Assembly (NCBI GenBank): GCA_942492915.1
Contig: OW818662.1
Span: forward strand, 2,418,001 to 2,482,000
Source of the DNA: Turneriella sp942492915
GTDB lineage: Bacteria > Spirochaetota > Leptospiria > Turneriellales > Turneriellaceae
Direction: 5' to 3'
Length of the DNA stretch: 64,000 nucleotides
Below, in pieces: positions 35,448 through 44,614 of this stretch. The notes under the pieces are model-generated. The model made no database searches, was not told the origin of the DNA, and worked only from the letters and a program-made list of their open reading frames with translations. The number at the start of each line of letters is the position of its first letter. Position 1 is the stretch's first letter. The position numbers were made by a program, and so were the translations under genes.

Positions 35448-37784
35448 TCAGAAAAGTAGCTTTTCAATTTCGCGGTAGTGCTTCACAGGAAACACCTTCA
35501 TGCCTTTTTTAAGATCGTTCGGTAGCTCTTCGTAATCGCGCACATTGTCAAACGGGAAGATAACCCGCTTGATGCCGACACGGCGAGCCGCCACAATTTT
35601 TTCACGCAGGCCGCCGATCGGCAAGACATCCCCCGAGAGGCGAATCTCGCCAGTCATCGCATACCCGTTCTTGATTTTTTTGTTACGCAGCAGCGAGAGA
35701 AGCGCGGTCGTGATCGTGATACCTGCCGATGGACCATCTTTCGGTGTCGCGCCATCGGGAACGTGAATGTGGATATCGTTCTTGGTCCAGAATTTTTCAT
35801 CTGATTCGACAGAACGCGCATAACTGACGGCTATTTCTGCACTTTCATTCATCACTTTGCCGATGTGGCCGGTAAATTTCACCCGCCCCCGTCCCGGGAA
35901 CTTACGCGATTCAATCGTGAGAGTGGCGCCACCCATCGAGGTATACGCGAGACCGAGCGCCGAACCGATGCTCAGAGTCGTGAATTCATCGGCTCGAGTG
36001 AACACGGGTTTGCCTAGATATTTTGGAATTTCTTTCGGACCCAGACTTTTTGGGAAAGATTTCTTCTCGACCAAAGCTGCGGCGGCTTTACGGTAAAGTT
36101 TTTGAATCTCTTTTTCGAGGCGCCGCACACCTGATTCGCGAGCGTATGAATCGATGAGAAACCGCAGACCAGCCGTCGAAATTTGCGGGGCCTGCTTTTT
36201 CGACAGACCTGAATCGGTAATCGCACGGCCCACAAGATACTTTTTTGCAATCTGCATCTTCTCTTCGAGAATGTAACCTGGCAACCTGATGACCTCCATG
36301 CGGTCGAGTAATGCCTCGGGTATCGAATCGAGCGTATTCGCCGTTGTGATAAATGTCACTTGCGAAAGATCGAAAGGCAGATCGAGAAAATGGTCGCGAA
36401 ATTCAAAATTCTGCTGCGGATCAAGCACCTCGAGCAGTGCAGACGCCGGGTCACCGTGGTACGAGCGTCCGAGTTTGTCGATTTCATCGAGCATTAAGAC
36501 CATATCGCGTGATTTGGTGCTCTTGAGACCCTGAATAATTTTTCCCGGCATAGCCCCGATGTAGGTACGTCGGTGGCCCTTAATTTCAGCTTCGTCGCGC
36601 ATGCCACCGAGTGAGAAGCGAAAGAATTTTTTCTTCATCGCCGCTGCGATAGACCGCCCCAAGGAAGTTTTGCCCACGCCCGGCGGCCCGACCAGGCAAA
36701 GAATCGAACCTTTCACATCTGCCTTGAGGGTTCTGACCGCGAGGTATTCGAGAATGCGCGTTTTCACGTCATCTAGCCCGAAATGGTCGCGATTCAAGAC
36801 CTGACGCGCAAAGGGAAGTTCAATCGCGTCGATAGCCGGCACGTTCCATGGCAGGTCGAGAATGGTGTCGAGATAATTGCGAATGATCGTGTATTCGTGC
36901 GCGCTCGGGTCGACGTAGTCAAGCTTTGAGCACTCGTCGAGTGCGCGCTCATTGGCTTCTGGCGGTAACTTGGCCGCTTCGATCTTCTGACGATAGTATT
37001 CGGCATCTTTGTCGCGCGTCTCGGGGCCCCGAAGTTCACTCTTGATTGCTTTGAGCTGCTCGCGCAGGTAATATTCGCGCTGGTTATGTTCGACACCCTG
37101 ATTTACTTTGCCTTGAATCTTACGCTGTAGTTTGACGAGATCGAGCTCTCGGGCCAGAAACTGCAACGTTCTCTCGAGCCGCCGACGGATATCGAAAGTC
37201 TCGAGTATCTCTTGAAACTCCTCACGTTTCAGATTGAGTACCGAGCACACAAAATCGGCGATTTTTCCCGGTTCTTCGACGTTGATGAGTGTGAGTTTCA
37301 TCTCTTCAGTGAAATACGGATTCTCGGTCATCATCTCTTTCGCCTGGTTCAGCACACTTCGCATGAGCGCGATGAGTTCTTTGTCGCGCACTTCGGTCGC
37401 TTCGATCTGGTATTCGACTTTCGCCAGCATCTGCGGCGAGCTCAGCGTAAACGAATTGATTTTGAATCGCTCGAGAGAGTTCACGAGCAGATGCATACCA
37501 CCTTCTGGCAGGTTGATGCGTTTCAAGATCTTCGCCGCGGTGCCAACTTTGAAGAGCTGATCGGGCCCAACTTCGGTATTCGTGTCGTCGTGCTGCAGCA
37601 CGAGCCCAAGATACTGGTTCTGCTTGTGCACATTCTCGATCGCTTCGGCAAGTTTACCCTCTGCGATGACGAGGGGCGTCACCATGCCGGGAAACACCGG
37701 CCGGTGCCGCACGGGCAATATAAAAAGCTCAGGCGGAAGCAGCTGGTTTATGGGAACAATGAGGGATTGCTTGTTTTCTGCCAC
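35448..37784 (-). CDS. lon: ATP-dependent Lon protease
   Basis: A 778-residue LonA with three parts in order: an N-terminal substrate domain (LFILPVRHRPVFPGMVTPL, residues about 15-210), the AAA+ domain with Walker A GPPGVGKTSLGRSIA and Walker B MVLMLDEIDKLG, and the protease domain with Ser686 in DGPSAGITI and the catalytic Lys in GGLREKIVAARR. It degrades misfolded and regulatory proteins in the cytosol. The start is a GTG at 37784, with no clear ribosome site. The PepSY gene lies 63 bases upstream on the same strand. Confidence 0.96.
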   Translation of the reverse strand: MAENKQSLIVPINQLLPPELFILPVRHRPVFPGMVTPLVIAEGKLAEAIENVHKQNQYLGLVLQHDDTNTEVGPDQLFKVGTAAKILKRINLPEGGMHLLVNSLERFKINSFTLSSPQMLAKVEYQIEATEVRDKELIALMRSVLNQAKEMMTENPYFTEEMKLTLINVEEPGKIADFVCSVLNLKREEFQEILETFDIRRRLERTLQFLARELDLVKLQRKIQGKVNQGVEHNQREYYLREQLKAIKSELRGPETRDKDAEYYRQKIEAAKLPPEANERALDECSKLDYVDPSAHEYTIIRNYLDTILDLPWNVPAIDAIELPFARQVLNRDHFGLDDVKTRILEYLAVRTLKADVKGSILCLVGPPGVGKTSLGRSIAAAMKKKFFRFSLGGMRDEAEIKGHRRTYIGAMPGKIIQGLKSTKSRDMVLMLDEIDKLGRSYHGDPASALLEVLDPQQNFEFRDHFLDLPFDLSQVTFITTANTLDSIPEALLDRMEVIRLPGYILEEKMQIAKKYLVGRAITDSGLSKKQAPQISTAGLRFLIDSYARESGVRRLEKEIQKLYRKAAAALVEKKSFPKSLGPKEIPKYLGKPVFTRADEFTTLSIGSALGLAYTSMGGATLTIESRKFPGRGRVKFTGHIGKVMNESAEIAVSYARSVESDEKFWTKNDIHIHVPDGATPKDGPSAGITITTALLSLLRNKKIKNGYAMTGEIRLSGDVLPIGGLREKIVAARRVGIKRVIFPFDNVRDYEELPNDLKKGMKVFPVKHYREIEKLLF

Positions 37785-37847
37785 GGGCCATAATCTATGA
37801 TAAAAACAGCGCGAAAGCCAGTTTTAGAGAAGCACGGCGCCCGAATT

Positions 37848-38540
37848 CTACCCCAGATACCGCCTTACCCACATTGCCAAACCCGTGGCGACAAGCACAA
37901 TCAAAGAGATTCCGGGTATTGCTGCGAGCTCTTTCTTGAAACCAAAAAACTGCAACTGGTGCAATTTCATCACCCAAAAATGAAAAGCACGCGAGTCGTC
38001 GCTCTCTTCCACGACCGCCGCCGAGTTGCGATCAATGTAGATCTTCGGATTACCCGATGCCATGAACTCGACGCGGTAGACCGACGGTACGAGCTTGCCG
38101 CTGCGATGATGGTAATTTTCGATCAGCGTAGCCTCTTTCAAGGGGGGATTTCCCACGACATACTCAGCGGCTACCGCCGCTGCCATTTGCTCACCCAGCG
38201 GGTTGAGCTTTTCTCCCGAAATGGCGTCAACCAGCTGTGAATGCGCCGATTTGCCATCGCGCCTCACCACCTCAAAGACAAGTCTGCCCCCCTCGGCGCG
38301 CAATACCACCAATTCGACCTGGCTTACCTTTTCGGCGGCATCTGTCAGACGGATTGCCTCTTGCGCTGATAGCCTGGCGGCCGAAAGGGCCGGCGCAGGC
38401 TTCACGTTTTTCTTCTTCAAGTAACCATCTTTGAAATAGAGGTGCGGTGCGTACGCCCAGAGTATGCCGGTTACTGCCGTGAGTAGTAAGAACCCCGCGG
38501 AGAGAATGGCGACGCGGCGGTGCCAGAGGTTAGTTTTCAA
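37848..38540 (-). CDS. PepSY-associated membrane protein of the iron operon
   Basis: A 230-residue protein with an N-terminal helix beginning WHRRVAILSAGFLLLTAVTGILWAY, a periplasmic PepSY-like segment (about residues 50-175), then FHFWVMKLHQLQFFG and a C-terminal helix (IPGISLIVLVATGLAMWV). Conserved His/Trp residues in the flanks recall the PepSY_TM family linked to siderophore reduction and release. It overlaps the receptor gene by 4 nt, which supports a function in handling the imported ferric chelate at the inner membrane. Confidence 0.82.
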   Translation of the reverse strand: MKTNLWHRRVAILSAGFLLLTAVTGILWAYAPHLYFKDGYLKKKNVKPAPALSAARLSAQEAIRLTDAAEKVSQVELVVLRAEGGRLVFEVVRRDGKSAHSQLVDAISGEKLNPLGEQMAAAVAAEYVVGNPPLKEATLIENYHHRSGKLVPSVYRVEFMASGNPKIYIDRNSAAVVEESDDSRAFHFWVMKLHQLQFFGFKKELAAIPGISLIVLVATGLAMWVRRYLG

Positions 38541-40687
38541 ATTCTCGCCTTCGCTGAAAGCGTGAAGTTGAACGGTTCGCCCGGCAGTGCGCCCGAAAAA
38601 GTCGGTGTCGCAAAATAAACTTCGTTCGTGATGTTGCGAAAGTTCGCCTGTACCTGCCAGTTTTGCCGTTTGTAGAACAGTACCGCATCAGCCACAACGT
38701 AGCCGGGTACGCGCAAAAGATTCAGTGCATCGACGTAGACACCCGACTTCACCGTCGGCCCGCCGCCGAAGCCAAGGCCTTGGAAAAAACCCGACTGCAG
38801 TTCATAGGTCACCCAGAAGTTGCCGGTGTATTCGGGTACGTACTGCGGCGCTTTGCCTTCGGTGTTAACGCCCGAGACGCGTTCGGTAGATTTGATCTTA
38901 GCGTCGTAAAATGCACTGCTGAAGGTAAGCCAGAGTCCCTTGAGCGGATTGCCCATGATATCGAGTTCGATGCCGTCGGTGAGCCTCTTGCCCACCGGGC
39001 TCACGACACCAGATGCATCGGTCACGTAATAATTTTCCCGGGTTGTCTTAAAGAAGGCCAGATTCGTCTGCAGCTTATCTTTGAAAAAATTCAGCTTATT
39101 ACCCGTTTCAATCTGCGACGATTTTTCGGGTTCGACCGAGAGCGAAGTCGATTCTGTCTGTATCGCCATGAAGCGCCCTTCAGAATAACCACCATAAAAC
39201 GACACGGGCTTCCATGGCTGCAGCACCGCACCGGTCTGCCAGCTCACAAGATCGCGTGACATTTGAATAGTACGCCTGGTCTTTGCAGAACCCTGCCAGC
39301 CGTCGTCTTTGATCTCTGCGTGGTCGAGGCGAACACCAGCCCGCAGCTTTAGATAATCGGTTACGGCAACCTGCTCCTGCGCGTACGCGCTCGCGGTCTG
39401 GTTGGTGATTTGCCGATCGAATGAAGGTATCGCCGCATAGTCATAGGCGCTGCGTTCGACAATAACCGGCGCCGCGAGGTTCGTGATCGACGGCAGATTG
39501 TAGTCGGTGCGCCAGGTATTCACCTTGTACGACTGCGCCTCGATACCGGCAAGCAGAGTGTGCGCCATTTCACCCGTCAGAAATTTCAGCACAGCTTCGG
39601 TCTGGTAGACGACGTCTGAGGATTTATCACCCTGCTCGCGCGCGGTGCGTCCGGTCATCTGCGTACCGGCAGCATTTACCGCACCGCCCGCATTGCGCAT
39701 CAGGTACAGATCACGGTTGTCATAGATGAGCGCCGAACGCAGCTTAAATTTCTGCGAGAATACACCTTCGTGCGAAATAACCGCCCGGTGCACCTGCTGC
39801 GTCGCGGTGTTGAACGGTGAATAGTATGTGTTCGATTTACTCACGCTCATCAGTGAGCGATCCGCCCCAAAAAGAATACCGTAGTTGTCGGGCCGCGCCT
39901 TGATGTTGCGGTAGTCATAGTCGACAGTGATCGCATGTTTGTCATTGATCTTCCATGTGAATGAGGGAAGAAATTCACCGACTGTGCGGTTGATACCCCG
40001 ATAGCCATCGGTATGGTAATACGACGCATTCAGCCGCGCGGGCAGCGCCTGCGTGCCGAGCGGGCCACCAACATCGAGCACGGCGCGGTACGTGTTCCAG
40101 AAACCGCCCATCGTCTCCAGCGACGCACCGTAACTATCCATCGGCTTTTTGGTCGTGATATTCACCACTCCCCCCGGTTCGGCGCGGCCGTAGATCGCCG
40201 ACCCCGGCCCTTTCAAGACCTCTACGCTCTCAACGTCGGTGTTCGTGCGCATATATCCGTTCCAGGTATTGCCGTCGGGCAAACCGTCGCGCATGAAGCG
40301 CATGCTCAGGCCACGCATCATAAAACTGTCAGAAAAACCGTAACCACCCGCGAGCGTTGTCGTGAGCCCGCTGACGTTACGTGCCATCTGGTTCATGTCG
40401 ACTGACTGCTGATCTTCGATAATCTCTTTCGGCACGACCACGATCGACGCGGGCGTATCGTGAATCGGCACATCGGTCTTCGAACCGGTGACGCGCGAAT
40501 TGGCCTGCACGACCACTTCGTCGAGTTGTGCTTCACTCTTTGGCTCGGCTGTAGCTGGCGTTGTAGCCAAAGGCGGATTAACCACCGGGGTCGCGATCGG
40601 CTTCTCTTTTTGTGGCTTCTTCACAGGTTGTGCGAAGACTGCTGCAGCCGAGACGGCGGCCACTCCATAAATTAAATTGATTCTCAT
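38537..40687 (-). CDS. TonB-dependent siderophore receptor
   Basis: A 716-residue outer-membrane receptor with a signal peptide, then a TonB-box-like EAQLDEVVVQA. The plug domain has IHDTPASIVVVPKEIIEDQQ, VLKGPGSAIYGRAEPGGVVNITTKKP and a C-terminal barrel ending NITNEVYFATPTFSG... LSAKARI. The IYGRAEPGGVVNI plug motif is typical of FhuA/FpvA-type ferric-siderophore receptors. A strong AAGGAG precedes the start. The ligand is not readable. Upstream tonB is separated by a 40-bp palindrome. Confidence 0.93.
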   Translation of the reverse strand: MRINLIYGVAAVSAAAVFAQPVKKPQKEKPIATPVVNPPLATTPATAEPKSEAQLDEVVVQANSRVTGSKTDVPIHDTPASIVVVPKEIIEDQQSVDMNQMARNVSGLTTTLAGGYGFSDSFMMRGLSMRFMRDGLPDGNTWNGYMRTNTDVESVEVLKGPGSAIYGRAEPGGVVNITTKKPMDSYGASLETMGGFWNTYRAVLDVGGPLGTQALPARLNASYYHTDGYRGINRTVGEFLPSFTWKINDKHAITVDYDYRNIKARPDNYGILFGADRSLMSVSKSNTYYSPFNTATQQVHRAVISHEGVFSQKFKLRSALIYDNRDLYLMRNAGGAVNAAGTQMTGRTAREQGDKSSDVVYQTEAVLKFLTGEMAHTLLAGIEAQSYKVNTWRTDYNLPSITNLAAPVIVERSAYDYAAIPSFDRQITNQTASAYAQEQVAVTDYLKLRAGVRLDHAEIKDDGWQGSAKTRRTIQMSRDLVSWQTGAVLQPWKPVSFYGGYSEGRFMAIQTESTSLSVEPEKSSQIETGNKLNFFKDKLQTNLAFFKTTRENYYVTDASGVVSPVGKRLTDGIELDIMGNPLKGLWLTFSSAFYDAKIKSTERVSGVNTEGKAPQYVPEYTGNFWVTYELQSGFFQGLGFGGGPTVKSGVYVDALNLLRVPGYVVADAVLFYKRQNWQVQANFRNITNEVYFATPTFSGALPGEPFNFTLSAKARI

Positions 40688-40713
40688 TCTCAGTTACTCC
40701 TTATTCTTTTCCC

Positions 40714-40753
40714 CTCCGGCTTGCCCACGAATTAATTCGTGGGCAAGCCGGAG
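40714..40753. repeat. Perfect 40-bp palindrome between tonB and the receptor gene
   Basis: The arms 40714-40733 and 40734-40753 are exactly complementary (20 bp each, centre AATT). It starts one base after the tonB stop codon and ends about 11 bases before the receptor's ribosome site. It may separate low expression of exbB-exbD-tonB from the receptor by partial termination or mRNA protection. Confidence 0.65.
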
Positions 40754-40754
40754 C

Positions 40755-41363
40755 TTATCTCAACTCAAACTTTATTGGTATTCTCACGCGGCATGCCACC
40801 GCATTGCCGTCCTTATCGTATGCCGGTGAAAACACGGCATCTCTCACCTTCGCGAGCGCAACTTCATTGAGCGCGTCATAGCTGCCCTCGAGCAGCTCAG
40901 CATCCCGCACCCTGCCCTCGTTATCGATGATTACGCTCAGTACGACCCGACCATCTTTACCCTGCTGCGCGGCAATGAGCGGGTAATCGTGTGCGGTAAT
41001 GAAGTTACCGACCCAGCGGGGTTTACGGTGTGCGTCGCTCGCCTGGACAAAATCGCCGAAACCTGTGCTGCTTTCGGGGCATTTGCCGGTGCATGCATTT
41101 GTCTCGCGCGGAGTTTTTTTCTGCGGCTCGGCGGGTTTTACTGCCTTGCGGTTCTTCTGCACCAGAAACCATTCGTCGTCGACCTGCTCGGGAGCGCGGC
41201 TGCTTGCTGAACGCGGCACGAGCGGCGCGGCAGAAAGCTCGACCTCGTGCAGAAGTGCATTGCGGCCGAGAGTTATCCAAAGATAGAATGAGCCGCCGGC
41301 AGATGCGTGCAAGGCCACCGACGCGAGCAATGAAGCCGATGTAAATCTACTGAGTATTTTCAT
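40755..41363 (-). CDS. tonB: TonB energy-transducer protein
   Basis: A 202-residue protein with an N-terminal membrane anchor (TSASLLASVALHASAGGSFYLWITL, with the conserved membrane His) and a C-terminal TonB domain (about residues 120-202: AHDYPLIAAQQGKDGRVVLSVII, then ALAKVRDAVFSPA and RVRIPIKFEL). The linker is short and Lys/Ala-rich rather than the usual Pro-rich spacer, and it has a CTGKC pair. It transmits ExbBD proton-motive energy to the receptor. It starts right after the exbD stop. Confidence 0.88.
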   Translation of the reverse strand: MKILSRFTSASLLASVALHASAGGSFYLWITLGRNALLHEVELSAAPLVPRSASSRAPEQVDDEWFLVQKNRKAVKPAEPQKKTPRETNACTGKCPESSTGFGDFVQASDAHRKPRWVGNFITAHDYPLIAAQQGKDGRVVLSVIIDNEGRVRDAELLEGSYDALNEVALAKVRDAVFSPAYDKDGNAVACRVRIPIKFELR

Positions 41364-41762
41364 CTATTTCTCCGATGACAGCGCAACGCGTGTCACGCCT
41401 GCCTGTTTGATGATGTCGAGAATCTTCACCACATCTTTATAGATGAGTGCTTCGTCGGCAGCGACAACCACGCGCACTCCTGGGTTGAGCTTTGCTTCGC
41501 GCGCCATGTTGGCTTTAAGGCCATTGGCATCGACCTTCTGCCCCATGAGCGAGAGTTCACCATTCTTGCCGACATTCAGCGTCAATGCCGGCGTCGGGTT
41601 CACCTCGGCCGCCGCGGCTTTGGGCAGGTTCACTTTGACGCCGGTGTCGGTGACGAAGTGCGCGGTTACCATGAAGATAATGAGCAGCACCAGAGTGATG
41701 TCGACCAGCGGCGTGACATTGATGCCGGTGACGACGCTATCTTCTTCGCTATCGAGGGTCAT
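41364..41762 (-). CDS. exbD: Biopolymer transport protein ExbD
   Basis: A 132-residue protein with the ExbD/TolR layout: short cytosolic N-terminus, one membrane helix (INVTPLVDITLVLLIIFMVTAHFV) with the proton-carrying Asp in LVDI, and a periplasmic domain ending DIIKQAGVTRVALSSEK. It forms the motor complex with ExbB. The start overlaps the exbB stop by 4 nt. Confidence 0.92.
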   Translation of the reverse strand: MTLDSEEDSVVTGINVTPLVDITLVLLIIFMVTAHFVTDTGVKVNLPKAAAAEVNPTPALTLNVGKNGELSLMGQKVDANGLKANMAREAKLNPGVRVVVAADEALIYKDVVKILDIIKQAGVTRVALSSEK

Positions 41763-42427
41763 GCGCTTGCACCAGTGCTGCCGGTTGCAGAACTTGAGAA
41801 ATCCCCCTTAGGCTCTGCGCGCAAATAGACCTGCATCAGGTGAATCAGGCTCTGCGTATTGGCCGTGGCGCGCTTGAGCCGCGTCTGGAAATAGTTGTTC
41901 GCGATCACTGCGGGTATCGCAAGCAGAATGCCGAACGCGGTCGCAATCAGCGCCGCGGAGATGCCCGTCATGACAACCGAGACGCCCGCACTGCCGGCAG
42001 TACCCAGGTCGTTGAACGCTTTAATGACGCCGAGCACTGTGCCCAAGAGGCCGATGAACGGGGCGTTGTTGCCCATCGTTGAGAGCACGATCAGGTTCTT
42101 CTCGAAGGTGCCGCGCTCGATAACCAGCGCCGACTTCATCGCCTCTTCGACCGAGTGTGCACCTTTGGAGAAATTCTTCAGGCCCTCGGCTGCGATGCGG
42201 TTTTCCATAGCAGCAAATTGTGTGCAATACGCCAATGCAGCATCGGTTTGCCCCTGTTCGAGCCGGCCTTTTAGCCCGCTAAAAAAGCCGGTAAAGTCGA
42301 TGCGGTTGTGGCGAAACAGCCGCCAGCGGTCGAGCATCACTGCCACCGAAAGTATGCTGGCGGCGAGCAATAACCAGAGAACCCATACGTCGCCTAATAG
42401 CGCGGCTTTCTTGAAGATTTCATTCAT
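41759..42427 (-). CDS. exbB: Biopolymer transport protein ExbB
   Basis: A 222-residue protein with three membrane helices in the MotA/TolQ/ExbB pattern: VLWLLLAASILSVAVMLDRW, then a large cytosolic loop, then APFIGLLGTVLGVIKAFNDLG and ISAALIATAFGILLAIPAVI. First gene of the iron-uptake unit, with AGGACA upstream of the ATG and a Fur-box promoter before it. It is about as long as TolQ, but the context with tonB decides for ExbB. Confidence 0.92.
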   Translation of the reverse strand: MNEIFKKAALLGDVWVLWLLLAASILSVAVMLDRWRLFRHNRIDFTGFFSGLKGRLEQGQTDAALAYCTQFAAMENRIAAEGLKNFSKGAHSVEEAMKSALVIERGTFEKNLIVLSTMGNNAPFIGLLGTVLGVIKAFNDLGTAGSAGVSVVMTGISAALIATAFGILLAIPAVIANNYFQTRLKRATANTQSLIHLMQVYLRAEPKGDFSSSATGSTGASA

Positions 42428-42453
42428 TTCTGTGTCCTGAGGACAGGTCTCAA

Positions 42454-42482
42454 ATGATACTTGTATTGAGAATCATTATCAA
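42454..42482 (-). promoter_or_regulatory. Fur-regulated promoter of the exbB-exbD-tonB operon
   Basis: On the minus strand TTGATA (42482-42477) and TATCAT (42459-42454) are separated by exactly 17 bases and form a sigma70-type promoter. Overlapping the -35 and spacer is TGAGAATCATTATCA (42467-42481), which differs at one position from the Fur core TGATAATNATTATCA. The ATG of exbB follows about 27 bases after the -10. Iron-dependent repression is inferred from the family. Confidence 0.8.
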
Positions 42483-42545
42483 TATAGCAGGCAACACCTT
42501 AGCTTTGCCAGTCCCCATTTTACGGGAGCCGGCAGTGACCTTTGA

Positions 42546-44597
42546 TTACGACGCGTTGCCGCTGACCCGCGTGATCTTTAACCGGTATTGCGTACGGCCC
42601 ATGAAGCGCCCCACCTGCGGTTCGCCGCTGATTTCAAGATTCTCTTTGCTGGCGACGCTTTGCGCCTCGCCATTATGAAAAAACCAGACGCCTTCGATGT
42701 TTCGATCGGCGGGGGCGCTGAACGTGATGCGTGCATGCGCGCCAGTCTTACCCAGGTTAGCCACCTCAACCTTGCCGGGCTTTCGAATCGCGATCACCGG
42801 ATGCGGGTTTAACACTCCGTACGGCGCGTGGGTGAGAAGCTCATCCCACAGAGGCATGCGCATGTGCTGGCTTTCAATTTCGAGAGGGGGATTAAAATTT
42901 CTGAACGGGTCAACGGCCGTTGCTTCAGCCTCTGCGCTTTTTTCAGCGGCAAACAGCTCAGAGGATTTCTTAAACACTGCGTCGATAAAGCCCGCGATTT
43001 TCTCTTGCGCCACCGAAAAACCGGCAGCCTGTCGGTGGCCGCCAAACTGAATCAGATACTCTTGCAGCGCATCGATGAGGCCGTGTACATTTTCATTGCG
43101 AAACGCACGCACCGAGCCGCGGTAACATTCACCGTCAGGCACAAGCACCAACGCAGGTTTGGTCAGCTTCTCTGCGATTTTTGACGCAATGAGGCCCGAG
43201 ATACCGCGGTGAAATTTTTCGTGAACCGCAACAGCTACGCGAGCCTCGTGCGAGCGCGCATCGAGCGCTTCGCCAAGCAGGTCGAGCGAATCTTGTGAAG
43301 CCTGTTTGCGCGCGTCGTTGACCTGCGTCAGTTGATACACCGCCTTCGCCGCCGCCAGCGGATCGCTTTCGGTGAGCGCCGTGAGCGCGAGATTGGCATT
43401 ACCCATGCGCCCCGCCGCATTAATAACCGGGCAGACGCTGAACGCCAGGTCTTGCTCAGTCACCGATGCTGCCAGGTTCTGCTTTTTTAACAGCGCCATA
43501 AGGCCCATGGGCATAGCCTCTGCATTGCGCGTCATCGCAGCGAGGCCTTCGCGCACCAGAATGCGGTTGTCTGCATAAATCGGCATCAGGTCGGCGACAA
43601 GACCGATCGCAGCAAACGGCAGGTATGGCTGCAAGATTGCCGTCGATTTGCGAAAACTCGCCGACTGTATTGCATTAAAAATTTCGAGTGCCGATATTGC
43701 CTGCGGAATTTTTCGTGCCATATCGGTGAGGCGTCGCAGCTCAAGATTGTCGCGGCTGCAGTGTTCAAACATTTTCCACAGATCGTGGCGTGTGTGTGCG
43801 ACGGTGTCGGTCATGTGCAGGTGGTAAACCCTTGTAGCGGTACCTGAATCCTCATTTTCGAGTCGAGCCCCATTGCGGATTACGAACCGTTCTGTATCAG
43901 TTTCGATCGCAACAGTCTCGTTGTACTCGCGACTATACGAGTATAGCATGGCCTGTAAAAAACGAAACGTGATGGCCGCGGTGCAATAGTCGCGGGTGAA
44001 CTCACCTTCTGCATTGAGTTTGGGATTAATAAACGCTGCCACCTGCGGGTAGTCGGCAGGGTCTGGCGGAATAAAATGGTGGTCGATAATGATGATCTGG
44101 CATCCAGTTGTCGCCTGAACCTCGGCGAGTTCTCTGCGGTTCGACGAACCGCAATCGAGTGTGAACAGCAGATCGGGTTTCTCCGCGATGATGCGTTTGG
44201 CGACTTCAGGTGTGATGCCGTATTTATCTTCTTCGCGTGGTACGATGCTTACGAGTTCGTCGCGGCTAATCTTCAGTTGCTCCCGACAGAACAGCGTCAG
44301 CATCGACGCAGATGTCACGCCGTCGGCGTCACGGTCGCCGTAAATCACCAGTTTGCGTTTGCCGTCGCGTTTGCTGAAAGCGCGTAAAAGGTCGACGGCG
44401 CTCTGCATTGCGGGAAATTCAAAAGGGCTCTTGAGCAGGTGCATTGTCGGCACCAGATAGCGCAGCGCGTGCTGGCGGCGCAGTTCATCGGTCATAGCGT
44501 CGGCGCTGTATTGATTCAGGCGTTCAAGAAAGCGAAGGTAGACTGTTTCGGCGTAAGGGTATTTTCTACCGGCGATGACGCCGTACCAGTCTTGCAT
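42546..44597 (-). CDS. recJ: Single-stranded-DNA exonuclease RecJ (DHH family)
   Basis: A 683-residue DHH phosphoesterase. Motif I reads LVIYGDRDADGVTSASML (RecJ proteins usually have GDYDADG or GDFDADG), motif III is IIIIDHHFIPPD, and further motifs follow with FSVCPVINAAGRMGN and a DHHA1 domain (GRSGLIASKIAEKL-like region, then GGHRQAAGFSV). The C-terminal OB-like domain includes VIAIRKPGKVEVANLGKTG. It degrades single-stranded DNA 5' to 3' in repair and recombination. It starts 17 bases after the bactofilin gene. Confidence 0.93.
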   Translation of the reverse strand: MQDWYGVIAGRKYPYAETVYLRFLERLNQYSADAMTDELRRQHALRYLVPTMHLLKSPFEFPAMQSAVDLLRAFSKRDGKRKLVIYGDRDADGVTSASMLTLFCREQLKISRDELVSIVPREEDKYGITPEVAKRIIAEKPDLLFTLDCGSSNRRELAEVQATTGCQIIIIDHHFIPPDPADYPQVAAFINPKLNAEGEFTRDYCTAAITFRFLQAMLYSYSREYNETVAIETDTERFVIRNGARLENEDSGTATRVYHLHMTDTVAHTRHDLWKMFEHCSRDNLELRRLTDMARKIPQAISALEIFNAIQSASFRKSTAILQPYLPFAAIGLVADLMPIYADNRILVREGLAAMTRNAEAMPMGLMALLKKQNLAASVTEQDLAFSVCPVINAAGRMGNANLALTALTESDPLAAAKAVYQLTQVNDARKQASQDSLDLLGEALDARSHEARVAVAVHEKFHRGISGLIASKIAEKLTKPALVLVPDGECYRGSVRAFRNENVHGLIDALQEYLIQFGGHRQAAGFSVAQEKIAGFIDAVFKKSSELFAAEKSAEAEATAVDPFRNFNPPLEIESQHMRMPLWDELLTHAPYGVLNPHPVIAIRKPGKVEVANLGKTGAHARITFSAPADRNIEGVWFFHNGEAQSVASKENLEISGEPQVGRFMGRTQYRLKITRVSGNAS

Positions 44598-44614
44598 TGC
44601 AAATCAGTCGGCAA

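Noticed and set aside
37212..37793. Open frame of 193 codons on the plus strand
   Set aside because: It is antisense to the N-terminal region of lon and shows no coding features of its own.
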